Shown here one piece after another: positions 53,746 to 64,000 of a stretch of DNA of 64,000 nt. The translations under genes were made by a program, and so were the position numbers. Source of the stretch: Ailurus styani (taxonomy: Eukaryota; Chordata; Mammalia; Carnivora; Ailuridae). The DNA is taken from contig LNAC01000769.1 in the NCBI GenBank assembly GCA_002007465.1, forward strand, positions 322,260 through 386,259, read 5' to 3'. Numbering within the stretch: the stretch's first letter is position 1; the number at the start of each line of letters is the position of its first letter. The notes beneath the pieces were generated by a model. It did no database searches. It worked only from the letters and a program-made list of their open reading frames with translations, and was not told the origin of the DNA.

Positions 53746-56529
53746 GCCTTCAGTCCCCCCTTCTGCACGTTAGTGGCTATCCATGCTGCTGAGAAAGAGC
53801 CATGCCACCTTGGGAGACCAGGTGGCCGTGGAGGGCAGGACGGGGAGCTGTGATGGGCAGAGGGCTACGTGGTAGCAGGGCCACGAGGGACTAGAAACAA
53901 TAGGAACTGTGACAGGCTGCCGGGAGGCACCACAGAAAGCATCCAAAACCCCACTCAAAAGCTACACGAATGAAAAGCTACTGGTGCCTGCAACCCAAGC
54001 ATTTTGTAAACTGTGTTATTTTCAGATTCCTTTCTCTCTCTCTCTCTCTGGCCTCTCCCTAGTTAACCCAACGGTGTTGCGCTTGGGATGGCCCATCATT
54101 TGGTTTCTCCTACCCTGTAATTACGGAAAACGGACCGGAAGGCACACAGGAGGAAGACGGGTTTTTCCGGCGGCCCTGACTGTGTGAAGCTGGCGATGAT
54201 AGAAGAATGGGAGGAGGGCCCGAGGGGCTAACCTGTAACGTGGCAAATCAGGGATGCGGAAAAGAAAACATGCACCCATGTGGGAGGGTGTGAGGGACCA
54301 ACTGCTTTCACATAAAGATCTCAGGGCTGTGAGTCAGGTGGTGGGTGGTGTGGAACAAGGGTCGATTTACAGGACACTTGTAGTTCCCTTCGCTCCATAA
54401 TTCACATCCCAGTACCAGCCTGACGTTTGCCCGATGAGACAATAATTCTGTTTTCTTCACATGAGAAGTCCCAGTTTTTGCGAATAAACATCCTGGGGTC
54501 GGTGGGACCACAGGCTCCAACATCCGTGAGGACAGATGGGGGCAGTGGTTTTGGAGCTCAGCGCCTCTCACCCCCCAAGCCTCACAAAGGTTTTCCCAAG
54601 AGACCGCCAGGTGCCGAGATCCCTTCCTCACACCAACTGCCCACACGACACCCACCACATGGATCAGTTTTGCGTGTGGGGCTCCTGCCTGCATTTCACT
54701 TTAAGAAATATTCTTTTAGCTGAACACTTGGAAAATGTTGTAGCCGAGGACTGTGGGGGAAGTAAGCTGCGCAGCCAGTGGCCAGAGCTTCTCTCTTGCC
54801 CAGAACAGTCTTGCCTTGCTGTCTTTGGCTCTAGCCCGGGCTCGGTCTCAGGAGGGATGTGACGATGGTGCCCCACTCTCACCTGGTTCAAAGGAGTCTG
54901 GAGCCCTCCTTTCTCGGGCTCTGCTCAGACTACTGGCTGCTAATGGTGTGAAAATGAGCTGATTCCTTACTGAAAGTTCTGCAGCCTCCCTGGGGAGAAG
55001 GCATAATGAGTCCCGGTCCTCCGGGTGAAAAGCCGGAGATGCACACTATTTAAAGGGTGCTCTGCATGCACGACACTGGATGGGTCCTTCGGACGGCGAG
55101 GTTGAAACTGCAGCCCATGGTGACACCCAAGCCCGAGGTCACCGGGCTCCCGTGATGCCCTTTGTGTGCAGCTACCTTTGGAATGTCAGTCGCTGCATCT
55201 CATTGAGGAGATAGTAGCCGCGAACTGACACTTGACTTCTTTATAATGAGGATCGGACGGCAGCACGGGAATTCCTGGCCCAGAAGCAAGGAGCATCAAA
55301 AGGAAGACAGGGTCCGTACGCCGTGCTCGGTCCTCTCTGTCGATGAAGAGCCGGCAGGCACAGGTGCTGACTGTGCAGCATGAGTGACCGGGGCCGTGAC
55401 CCTTGGGCAGCCCTGCTGGGCTGTAACAGGCAGGAGCTGGTGGAAGCCTCTAGCATGATCCCATCAGGACCAGGGACATGGGGAGGTGGAGTCTCCCTCT
55501 AAGTCAGGTGGATTTTCCCCGTTGGCTGCTGTAGCGAATGATTTAAAACATCACATGTGTATTCTGTTAGAGTTCCAAGGAGTACAGGAATCTGAAATGC
55601 ATCTCACCTGGCTCAAATCAAGGTGTCGACAGGGGCTGGTCCACCCTGGAGGCTGCAGGGGAGAATCCGTTCCTTGGCTCCTCCAGCATCTAAGGCTGTT
55701 CATTCCTTGGCTGTGTCCCTGCTGTTTACGTGGCTGGGCCCACCTGGAGAACCTGGGATCATCTCTCCATCTCAAGATGCGCCATCACATCTGCAGTGTT
55801 CTTTTGGCCTGTACGGTAACATATTTCCAAGGTCGGGGGACCTCTGCGTGGACATCTGGGGGGCCACCCGTCAGCTGCCGCACCGGGCAGTTCTCAGACT
55901 TGTGTGTGTGTGGGGGTAGTTCAGAATGGATCCAGCTCTGAGACTTGACCAAGGCCTCTGATGATGCAGTAGGATTTTCAAAGTGTCTTGCTTCTGGAAA
56001 CCTCCCCTCCTCTGGAACTGGAGCACAGAGGAGAAGAAGAAGGTGAAGAAACCCTGGGATGGTCACATCCTTGAGAAACAGCCAGAGCGGCCAAGAGATG
56101 CAAGATGCTTTCTGCCATGGGTCCTGCCCCCTGGAGACAATGTGAACAAGGGTGAAGCCTGGGCTTGTCCCTGACCCTCTACACTTGCAGGCAGGTCCCT
56201 GGGCACTGGTTTTCTTGGCTGTGACAGGAGTATAGTTCAAAATGCCAATGCCCGCGAAAGCCTTATTTTAATAATTTTACTTCGATTGTTCATTCTTTTA
56301 AAAAAGCGTATCTATCCTTTCTTTCTAAAAATAATCACAATACCTGTCAAGGGCAGAATATTTTGAATAATCCAGAAATCCATAAATTAATCAGAATCCT
56401 GCTGCCTGGTTGGTTACCTATGCTCCAAAGGCAGGGCCTCCTTGTTTTCTAGGCAAATACGCACACGCACATCCGTGCGTAGCTGAGACCAACCATTCTC
56501 TAAGTGTATAAGATATTTCATTATTAGTT
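53746..56529. other. Unique GC-moderate region
   Basis: No interspersed repeat recognised. A short (CT)n run is at 54030-54049. Many overlapping frames, the longest 151 codons on both strands at 55486-56240; none has a recognisable motif. Confidence 0.35.
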
Positions 56530-56748
56530 ACTTAGTTAATTTTAAAGATTTTATTTATTTATTTATTTATTTGAAAGAGAGAATGAGCAAGGGAGAGAAC
56601 ACACGAGCAGGGCAGGGGCAGAGGGAGAGGGAAAAGCAGACTTCCCACTGAGCAAGGAGACCGACGTGGGGATCGATCCCAGGACCCTGGGATCATGACC
56701 TGAGCTGAAGGCAGATGCTTAACTGACTGAGCCACCCAGGCGCCCCCA
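56530..56748 (-). mobile_element. Carnivore SINE, antisense
   Basis: 'GATTTTATTTATTTATTTAT', a GA-rich body, 'GATCATGACCTGAGCTGAAG' and a head ending 'CCACCCAGGCGCCCC'. Imperfect target-site duplication TATAAGATATTT (56507-56518) and TATAAAATATTT (56749-56760). Confidence 0.9.
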
Positions 56749-56760
56749 TATAAAATATTT

Positions 56761-57869
56761 TTGCAGTAGTTATTCAACTCCTGTATGGGAAAGCATTTTG
56801 TTTTATTAACCAGTGTGGTGTACGTCCACGCACACACATTTTGGTGCCTTTCACACTACTTTTCCTTACTCTCAGACTTCCGTGGAGTGGGGACTTCCAC
56901 ATTCTTCTTTCATGAAAGCCATGGGCAGTGAACCCTGCACATTTCCTACTTTGCGAGTTTCTTAGATGGCTTTCAGAAACTATGAAGACACAATAGTCTT
57001 TCGATTTAAACCTATTGATTTGCAAGCATTGGGCCTTTTGAAAGAGAAAATGGTGTTTGAGATTCAGTGACGTGTCTTTGGCCATATCAAAAGCTAAGTG
57101 AGCCCCCGTGTATAGATTTATGTTTATGCTATAAAAAACGGATCGGGGGAAATGGAGAAAAAGCCACACTAGGCTGTCACCCTGCTGGATGGAGACTCAG
57201 TGCTTTGTGCAGATGGGTGCTAGGGGGCTGGAGAGGACGGGAGCAGAAAGAGAGTTCTGTGGTCCAGGGAGCAAGGGACTACACCCCGAGGCCAGGGATC
57301 TGGGTGTTCACTGGAGAGGCCATCATTTTGCTTCCACTCCAATCTTGGAAACAGGCAGCCCTTGCTCTGTCTACGTCTGCATCTGAGCTCTCAGGGGTTA
57401 TGTAGAATTTCAGGCAACTTGGCTGATTCAGTTCACTTCAAATTCATGGTTAAACTTCTGGTGAGTTCCCAAGTCTTCCTCTCAAACCTGTTTCTCCCCT
57501 CTGGGATATTTGCTCTCATTCTCTGGGATAACTATTTTGTGCCTCAACTTTTCTCCTTAAATCTCCAAGCCCCTCTTCCTTCCCATCCCTCCCATGACCA
57601 GGTCATCAGCGAGGTGTCAGCTGTGAAAACAGAAGGAATGAGGTGGAAGCATTTAACTCAGCACCATCACATCTGGAGACCTACAAGCCCTGGAAAGACT
57701 TTTCCTTTCTCTGTCCCCAGACTGGAGGCCGCTGTTCCTACTGGTTTGTCAGGAATTTAACTCCTCCATGTTCCTTTCCCTCCTTCCGACGTCATCTGTT
57801 TCTCTCTACTGGATCATTTCTCATGGCATACAAACAGGCCGTGGTTTTTCTGATCCACTTGGATCTTCT
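56761..57869. other. Unique sequence
   Basis: Nothing recognised; short frames only. Confidence 0.35.
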
Positions 57870-58750
57870 TTGACCCTCTCCTGCTCAAGTGAGTGCCCTA
57901 TCATTCTGCTCCATTTCACAGCAGAAATCCTCAATCTTGTAAGGACTGTACGTGCCTACTGTTTCCCATCTTGGACCCTTGGGATCTGGTTTTTATCCAC
58001 TTTTGTTTTGACTGGCTGTCTTCAAGGCCACCAGTGGTCTCCACATTCCAGTTGGGACAGAGGATGACTCTTCTTCTGGAAGATACACTCTCTTCCAGAA
58101 CCTCATGCTCCAGGATTTTTTCTGACCTGGCCTCTTTTATTCCTCTTTCCCATTGATCGTTCCACTGCTTCTCCCCAGCTGCAACTATCTGAGGGGCCCT
58201 GGGCTCACCTTTCCTCCCTCCTCTCTCTGCCCCCGAGAGGTTGGGTTTGTTCTCGTGACTCCCACATGTAAATCCCCAGCTCAGATATGTGCTATGAACC
58301 TGACACCCCCACCTCCGACCATCGGCTTGATACATCTGATCACACAGGCATCTCAGAGTTGCCATGTCCTCCTCCTCCTGTCTTCCTTCCCTTCCATAAT
58401 CAGTAAATGACACCCCTACCAGCCAGCCACCCCCTGGGCTGCTTCCCCACTCCCCCTCCCCATGTAAGCCATCCACCCATCTTGCCATAGCCCATGCCAA
58501 AGTACAGTTCAAGTGCATTCTCTTTTCTCTTCCTCTGCCATCACTCCTTGTTCCAACCTTCTTGAATCTCACCGGGGCCGCCGTAGCAGCCTTATGACTC
58601 TGACGGTCATCGGTGCCTGTTTCACTCCCTTTTACATTTAAAGTAAAATCCCAGCTCCCACCATCACTTCCGAGGGTCTTCTTGTGCACCCCTGCCCCCC
58701 TTGCTGACTTGTTCTACTCTGTCTAACGTACACCCGACGTCAGCCATGCT
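57870..58750 (+). mobile_element. L2 LINE, sense
   Basis: Pyrimidine-rich text in L2 ORF order: 'GGCCACCAGTGGTCTCCACA', 'TTCTGACCTGGCCTCTTTTA', 'ACTCCCACATGTAAATCCCC', 'GCTCAGATATGTGCTATGAA' and 'CACACAGGCATCTCAGAGTT', ending in '...GTAAAATCCCAGCTCCCACC'. It covers part of the reverse-transcriptase coding region but is full of indels. Its antisense shows a 252-codon frame that is a by-product of low TTA/CTA/TCA content. Confidence 0.6.
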
Positions 58751-58795
58751 GGGACTCTCCCGCCCCAGGACCATTGTATACATTCCTTCCTCTTC

Positions 58796-59023
58796 CCAAG
58801 ACTTCTCAACCTCAGCACTGTTGACATTTGGGACTGCATCATTCTTTGTTGCGGGTCTGACATATGCATTCTAGAGTGTTCGGGAGTGTCCCTGGCTTCT
58901 ACCAAATAGACGTCAGTAGCATCCCCCCATGCCAAGTTGTGACCACTAAAAAACGTCTCCAGATGTTGTCAGAGGCCTCTGAATTGGCAGAATCACCCCT
59001 GACTGAGAGCCACTGCTCTGTCT
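58796..59023 (-). mobile_element. MER20-like hAT DNA transposon, antisense
   Basis: 'CTTCTCAACCTCAGCACTGT', 'GACATTTGGGACTGCATCAT', 'GGCTTCTACCAAATAGACGT', 'AAAAACGTCTCCAGATGTTG' and the terminal 'CTGACTGAGAGCCACTG'. Ends are the hAT-type terminal inverted repeats and the length (about 228 bp) fits MER20. Non-autonomous. Confidence 0.85.
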
Positions 59024-59127
59024 GAAATTCCACCCACCAGTCATCCCCTAACCTAGGGCCAACATAAACAAGACTAGACAACTGGGATAGCATAGGCTTC
59101 AACCAATCAGAATATATGCTGCCCCAA

Positions 59128-59270
59128 GCAGCCTTATCTTTGTCTGTAAAATGAAGATACTGATAATCCCCACCTTGTAGGCTTGTTGTGAGAGCAAATG
59201 TGTTTAAGTGGATCAAGTGCTTATCCCAGGGCCTGCCATGGAAGAAATGCTCCGTAAGCATTTGATTTTC
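59128..59270 (+). mobile_element. MIR SINE 3' half, sense
   Basis: 'TTTGTCTGTAAAATGAAGAT', 'CACCTTGTAGGCTTGTTGTG' and 'GGGCCTGCCATGGAAGAAAT' follow the MIR core-to-tail order. Confidence 0.75.
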
Positions 59271-59482
59271 ACCTTGCCATCCCTATGATAATTGGCTCAT
59301 TACCGGCCAAGTCCAAAGCAGCCCCTCCGACTCAGTTATTTTTTATTGCTGCACTCTGGTTGTTTCCGTAGAACCCTCACAGGTTGTAATTAATTTGTAA
59401 TCGTATCCATCTTTGTGTGTGCATTGATCTATGACCTGACTTCCCATGTAAATCCCACCGAAGCAAGTGCATCAAGGTAGTC

Positions 59483-59850
59483 CAACTGTTGTGACAAATA
59501 ACTGCTACACCCCTCTGATTTCACACAATAGGGGATTATTTCCTTTTCTCAAATGGCAGTTCCATATGAGTGTTTGGTGCACAAGCAAGCCTTCCATGTA
59601 CCTTCTGTGGCTCCTCCTTCCTCTGCTGGGGCGCACTGTGGGATCCTCTGCCTCCATTTGGCAGATGGGGAGGAGGGGGAGATGGAGGATTTGACACAGA
59701 AGGTTTTCAGGGACCTGGGCTGGGAATACCCAATGGCACCCCTGGTTAGTGCTCAGTCACCTGGCCGCATAGCTGCAAGGCAGGCTGGGAAATGTAGTCT
59801 GGTGCCCAGAAGAGACAGGAAAGGGAGTGGGAGCATCTGGTCGGTCTGCT
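59483..59850 (+). mobile_element. Ancient interspersed repeat, same family as 2269-2660
   Basis: 'TGTGACAAATAACTGCTACA' at the start and 'GCAAGGCAGGCTGGGAAATG' plus 'AGTCTGGTGCCCAGAAGAGA' at the end match the same family in the same orientation as 2269-2660. Family not named. Confidence 0.5.
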
Positions 59851-59867
59851 AACAGGCAGGCATGCAT

Positions 59868-59950
59868 CTGTAGGCTCAGCGTCTACAACAGTGCCGGGCA
59901 CGGGGTTGATAATGTCTAAGGATTGTTGAATGAACCAGTGAATCGATGAG
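59868..59950 (+). mobile_element. L2/MIR-type 3' terminus
   Basis: 'ACAACAGTGCCGGGCACGGG' followed by 'GATTGTTGAATGAACCAGTG' resembles the conserved L2 3' end. Confidence 0.5.
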
Positions 59951-60079
59951 TATGCTTTAACCCATGTAAATCTTTCCTGAGCATCTGCATGGAGAGAGAT
60001 TCATTTTTTTCAGGGTGGTAGTAGCACTTACAAGCTTTATTATGTATTGAGAAGCTTGCGGAAGGATAATTTATAGTAA

Positions 60080-60178
60080 TTGAACACCACTCTTAGCTCT
60101 GCTAGTAAGAGCCACTCAAAGCTTGGGAAGACCACCTGCTTCTCCATGTAGGGCCTCAGTTTCCCCATCCGCCCAGGC
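60080..60178 (+). mobile_element. MIR core fragment, sense
   Basis: 'CTCTTAGCTCTGCTAGTAAG' and 'AGGGCCTCAGTTTCCCCATC' match the MIR core. Confidence 0.55.
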
Positions 60179-61644
60179 TCTCTCCTGCAGTGCACAGGTG
60201 CCCTCTGGCTTTGTTTCAGAGGTGCTGCAGCACAGGTGTGTATACGATGGAGACCTGAAATAAATGCTTCTAGATTGATTTTCTAACCAGCGTCGTTCCC
60301 TCTGCCTGTCATGCTTCTCCTGGTCTGGTCTGCTCTGAGGGAGATACATCAGAAAGAAGCACTCCTGCCCAGGTGGATTGGAAAGACAAGAATGTTAAAA
60401 CACAGGTTGTCTCCCCCCATCCCCGCCCAGGGCTGGCAACAAATATTACGGCTTACATTGGAATTACAGGAAACTCTTTGACAAGCCTTTTGTTACAGGG
60501 TTGTGAAATCTGGGCGGGGGGGTTCAGGATGTCTATTGCTTGGGACATATTATACGTATGCAAAGAATTAGTTGTTGTTCATCTGAAATTCTAAGCAGAC
60601 TGGGCACTCTAAATCTTATCTGGTAAACCTTGTTCATGTGCTCCCTCAGTCTTCAGCATCGGCCTTGCTAAGACTGCCCTGTCTCCATTTCTGAGGAGTG
60701 TGAACAGTGGCAGAAGGTCCCCCTCCTCCATGATCACGTGGAAGTTGGTTCCTTGATGATGCTTGGGTGCTCATCCTTGAGCTCCCTACTTCATTTTGGG
60801 GGCCGGCTGGGCAGGTCGCCCTACCTTTCTGTATGTTCCAGCCAGTGGGTCCTTTACTTTCCAGCCTGCAGTAGAAGGGACTGGCTTGGCCTCCCACTCG
60901 TCTTGCTTTCCACCTGACCAAAATTATTCAGCCAAGCCTCTAATGATTGTATTTCCTTCTCCTTTATTAAAATTGGGGTCAACCTTAACATCTGTGAGCC
61001 ATGTTCAGATTTAATTAAGATACACTTGGTTTGGTCCACAACCACTTATAAATTTTAATTAAACTGGATATATATTATACTGAATTATTTTACAAGAACC
61101 AGTGCATTTGATAAGAAATGTAATTATCTGTGTTTGAAATGCTACAGTTTTATATTTTGAAATCCTGATTTTAAAAAGAAAAGTCATTTTAGGTCAACTT
61201 TCATCTTGAATAAGCATTGAGGAATGAGGCCATTTATGGCTTTGATTTTAATTTGTCTTAGTCTCCTTCCATTATTGGAAAATATTCCTTTGTTTATTCA
61301 TTGAACATGGAGGGTCTATTTAGGACCAGGAACTATGCAAGTCATCATATTAGAAAGTCAGGTTTGCAGATTTGCAATGGTTTTCCTTTGACCTTGCCTT
61401 TTGTCTTCATAGCCTTCATGAGTTGAGTTAGTTATCCACTTAGGTATAAGTGAATTATCTTTTCATTACTCGTGTACATGTTTAACTCTGTTAGTGTCCA
61501 GAGAAACCTTTGGGCAAGGGGGTCTTAACTGTCTCAGAGAAGAAAAGATATCCTCTTTCTTTTTTCTTTCTTTTTTTTTTTTTTGTTTAGGTGAAGGCTC
61601 TGTCTGTTTAGGGACGCGAAAGAGGGCTGCATACGGAGAGTGGG
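60179..61644. other. Unique sequence; AT-rich from 60930
   Basis: No gene recognised. 61285-61345 has a weak MIR/L2-tail impression. A T-rich tract is at 61556-61586. Confidence 0.35.
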
Positions 61645-62050
61645 AGCCATGGACTGAGTTGTGTTTCCCTGCCTCCACCCTAACCACCAATTCATACGCT
61701 GAAGCCCTAACTCCCAGTGTGATTGTATTTGGAGGTAGTGCTTTTGGCAGGTAATTAAAGGTAAGTGAAGCCAAAGGCTGGGGTCTTAATCTGAGCGGAT
61801 TGGTGGTTTTATAAGAAGAGGGAGAGGCATCAGAGATCTCTCTCTCCCCAGGCACACATCAGGGAAAGGCCAGGTGAACACACAGCGAACAATTATCTCC
61901 GGGCCAGGAATGGATCTCTGACCAGAATCTGAGCGTGCCGGCACCCCGATCTCAGACTTCTAGCTCCCAGAATGGTGTCAAAGAAATTGCTATTGTTCAA
62001 GCCACCCAGTCTGTGGTACTGTGTTATGGTAGCCTGATCTGACTGCTAGA
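61645..62050 (+). mobile_element. MaLR-type solo LTR (MLT1-like), sense
   Basis: 'TGGACTGAGTTGTGTTTCCC', 'AGCCCTAACTCCCAGTGTGA', 'TTGTATTTGGAGGTAGTGCT', 'CACCCCGATCTCAGACTTCT' and 'AGCTCCCAGAATGGTGTCAA', ending 'GGTAGCCTGATCTGACTGCT'. Sense order of an MLT1 LTR. Confidence 0.82.
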
Positions 62051-63960
62051 GTGAGCCTGAGTCAAACGTTTTGGAGTGTGTAGCGTTTCAATGGGCTTTG
62101 GCCTTCCAGCCTGGGAGGTGGGCCGCTCTGTCTGCAGAGCAGTTTTGCCCTTTGCAGTAATAAACTTCGTGAAGTCAGCTACTCCGTGGTCCTGAGTACA
62201 GCACAGACTCCATCATTAGAGTTCCCGGGACAACTCTTGAGGCTGGAGTGGAGCTAACCAGCTTGTCCTTGGACTGACTCATGACCTTGACTTATTAACA
62301 TAGCATCTTGACTGATTGAACTTCACAGCCTAGACCCTGGTGATTTACAACCTTCAAGTCCTCCACGAGAAAAGATAAATTCAGAATTCAATTTATCAGC
62401 TCCTGCAGCTTGCTTCCATTCCATCAGGGGGAGTTTTTCCATTAGAAGAGGTAATAATCCTTTCCTTTTTTGTGTCCCATTGAGTCTCATATGTCAACAG
62501 ATTTCAGAACATTAAAAAAAAATCTCAAGTTCAGCTTAATATTTGATGTGCCTTTTACACCGCTGAGCTGTGTCCCGCCCTAAAAGCCTGGTTCCCATCT
62601 TTCCCTCAGAGGCTCACCTTCTGTACCTCTTTTATGCACTAAAAATGCTCTCTGTGGATCAATGGCGAGTACCAGCCCTCCAGACATAGAGCTGTGACAG
62701 AAAATCAATGTGCGGTGTGGACAGTTGAGGAGAACCTTAAATAATGTCTTAAAAGAATCTGCAGTCCTCGCTCCCGATGCCCGTGGAGACTGCTGGGAGG
62801 GGTCATACCTGCTAACACGTGCATTCTTTCTTCATGTGCAGGAGTTAATGAAACCAGCAGATGAGAACTACAGTCAAATCACAATTAAAAAGCATTTGAA
62901 TTCATAGATTATTCTGACACTTTTTTCCCCTCCTATCCCTATGGGTGAGAATATTTAAAAAATACTGAACTTGGCACTTTCTGTAAGTCATGCTGAGACC
63001 TAACGCATGCATCTCATTTTCTTTCTAAAAGCAACACTTTGCAATTTTACTTGCTGGCATCATCTCATGCCAAGAACAGTGAGGATGCTCTGGGAGAGAA
63101 CCAGCGGCTACTTTCTTCTGGTGTCAGTGGAGAAGGGAAGGGGTAAGTGCCCCCATTTATTAGCTACTTGTTATAGCATAAAGCATTTTGAAACGGCCAT
63201 CTGTGAAAGGATCTATGAAGGAGCTACAAGCCAAATATCTGTAATCCCCAAGATACTCTGAGATACCTGTAACAGCCATGGATGCTGATTTTTCTGCCAG
63301 GTTTGGATTTCTTCTGGTGGAGTACACCTTGGATAACATCCTCTGAGGTTTTTCTGGCATAAAATTTATGCTCAGAAAACTTCTGAAGCCCCGTAATTAA
63401 ACAAGGATGGGCAGGTCTTGGAGGGTGTACTTTTCACAATAGTTTTTGTAGCTGTGTTTGTTAAAACAACAACAACAAAAACTAAAAGACAGATGAGAAA
63501 CTCAAAGGGCATAAACGTGTTACTGAAGCACTGTAGCAATGAGAACTTCCCTGCTTGGACTGCTTGGCTTGCAGCTGTTGAGTGGTGTTACAAAGCTGCC
63601 TGTGCTTTGCAACAATGTGCTATCACGATTCAGTTTATAGGCGTTCACTGGTGAGAACTAGGTGCGAGATGTGCCTGGAGGTGGTGTGCTCTGCAGAATG
63701 TGAGAGGGATGTGGAAGATGGCAAGGCAGAGGAGGAGATGCAGGCTGTTCGCCACAAGAAGGAGAGGAAGTGTGGGGCTTATGGCAGGGAGAGAGGGATC
63801 TGGGAGCAGGTGGCTTTTTGTTAGCATTCGTTGGAAAGAGACGAGCTGTGAAGAAATTTTTTTTTTTCCTATTGAGAAATTGGAAAACACAAACATTTAT
63901 GACTCGTAATCATTTAGGGAAGGAAGAGCCTCAGGTCACACTGGACTTTGAAGATAGACT
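62051..63960. other. Unique sequence
   Basis: No repeat or gene recognised. A-rich (AAC)n text lies near 63464-63480. Confidence 0.35.
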
Positions 63961-63961
63961 T

Positions 63962-64000
63962 TCTCCTCCTCCTCCTCCTCCTCCTCCTCCTCCTCCTCCT
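63962..64000. repeat. (TCC)n trinucleotide microsatellite, cut by the window edge
   Basis: At least 12 uninterrupted CCT/TCC units run off the right end, so the true length is unknown. The opposite strand is (GGA)n, a purine tract. Confidence 0.97.

Noticed and set aside
57931..58689. 252-codon open frame on the minus strand, the longest in the window
   Set aside because: It is the antisense of an L2 LINE whose pyrimidine-rich sense strand has few TTA, CTA or TCA triplets. The translation is low-complexity (E, R, G, W rich) with no recognised domain, so it is a compositional artefact.

Overview
This window looks like mammalian nuclear DNA from a caniform carnivore, most likely a musteloid (weasel, mink, marten, otter or badger group). 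The main basis is about eighteen copies of the carnivore tRNA-derived SINE (SINEC/CAN-SINE). Several read 'AAAGCCTCTGCCTTCGGC' in the head and 'GCCTGCTTGTGATCTCT' before the A-rich tail, which I associate with mustelids rather than dog or cat copies. Carnivore-type LINE-1 3' ends and ancient mammalian repeats (MIR, L2, MaLR LTRs, MER20) agree. The species assignment rests on remembered repeat consensus sequences, not on a search.

I find no protein-coding gene, tRNA or rRNA gene, CpG island or CRISPR array. Open reading frames are short and scattered on both strands as expected by chance. The exceptions are two stretches that encode the C-terminal part of LINE-1 ORF2 (49501-50211 plus, 48018-48329 minus). 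The sequence is most simply an intergenic region or a long intron.

Layout. 1-4.8 kb: old L1 3' end, a SINE, L2-like and LTR-like pieces, a MaLR LTR and a twin-primed (5'-inverted) L1. 4.8-10.7 kb: mostly unique AT-rich DNA, with an old L1 carrying an inserted U4 snRNA 5' fragment (6125-6215) and a repeat-poor stretch with a perfect RFX-type X-box (9902). 10.7-18.9 kb: SINEs, MaLR LTRs, an ancient L1, a MIR, a hAT-like element and a perfect 42-bp tandem duplication (12541). 19-30 kb: largely unique, with SINEs at 23.9, 24.1, 26.0 and 28.6 kb and an exon-like segment at 25698-25850. 30-43.5 kb: an ERV-type LTR, an inverted MaLR pair, an L1 with a nested SINE, an L2 and a multiply nested MaLR. 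43.5-53.8 kb: the most heavily layered part, including L2 containing an LTR containing a SINE, a second copy of the 30.6-kb LTR carrying an L1, a young 1-kb L1 with a 17-bp target-site duplication, MaLR LTRs and a probable further LTR. 53.8-64 kb: unique DNA, a SINE, a long L2, MER20, MIR, a MaLR LTR and a terminal (TCC)n tract cut by the window edge.

The window records successive retrotransposition rather than cooperating genes. Target-site duplications let the order be read in many places. I see no convincing undescribed system. The observations most worth checking are the tailless U4 retrocopy, the tail-to-tail SINE composite inside one target-site duplication, the phase-symmetric exon-like segment and two candidate regulatory motifs.
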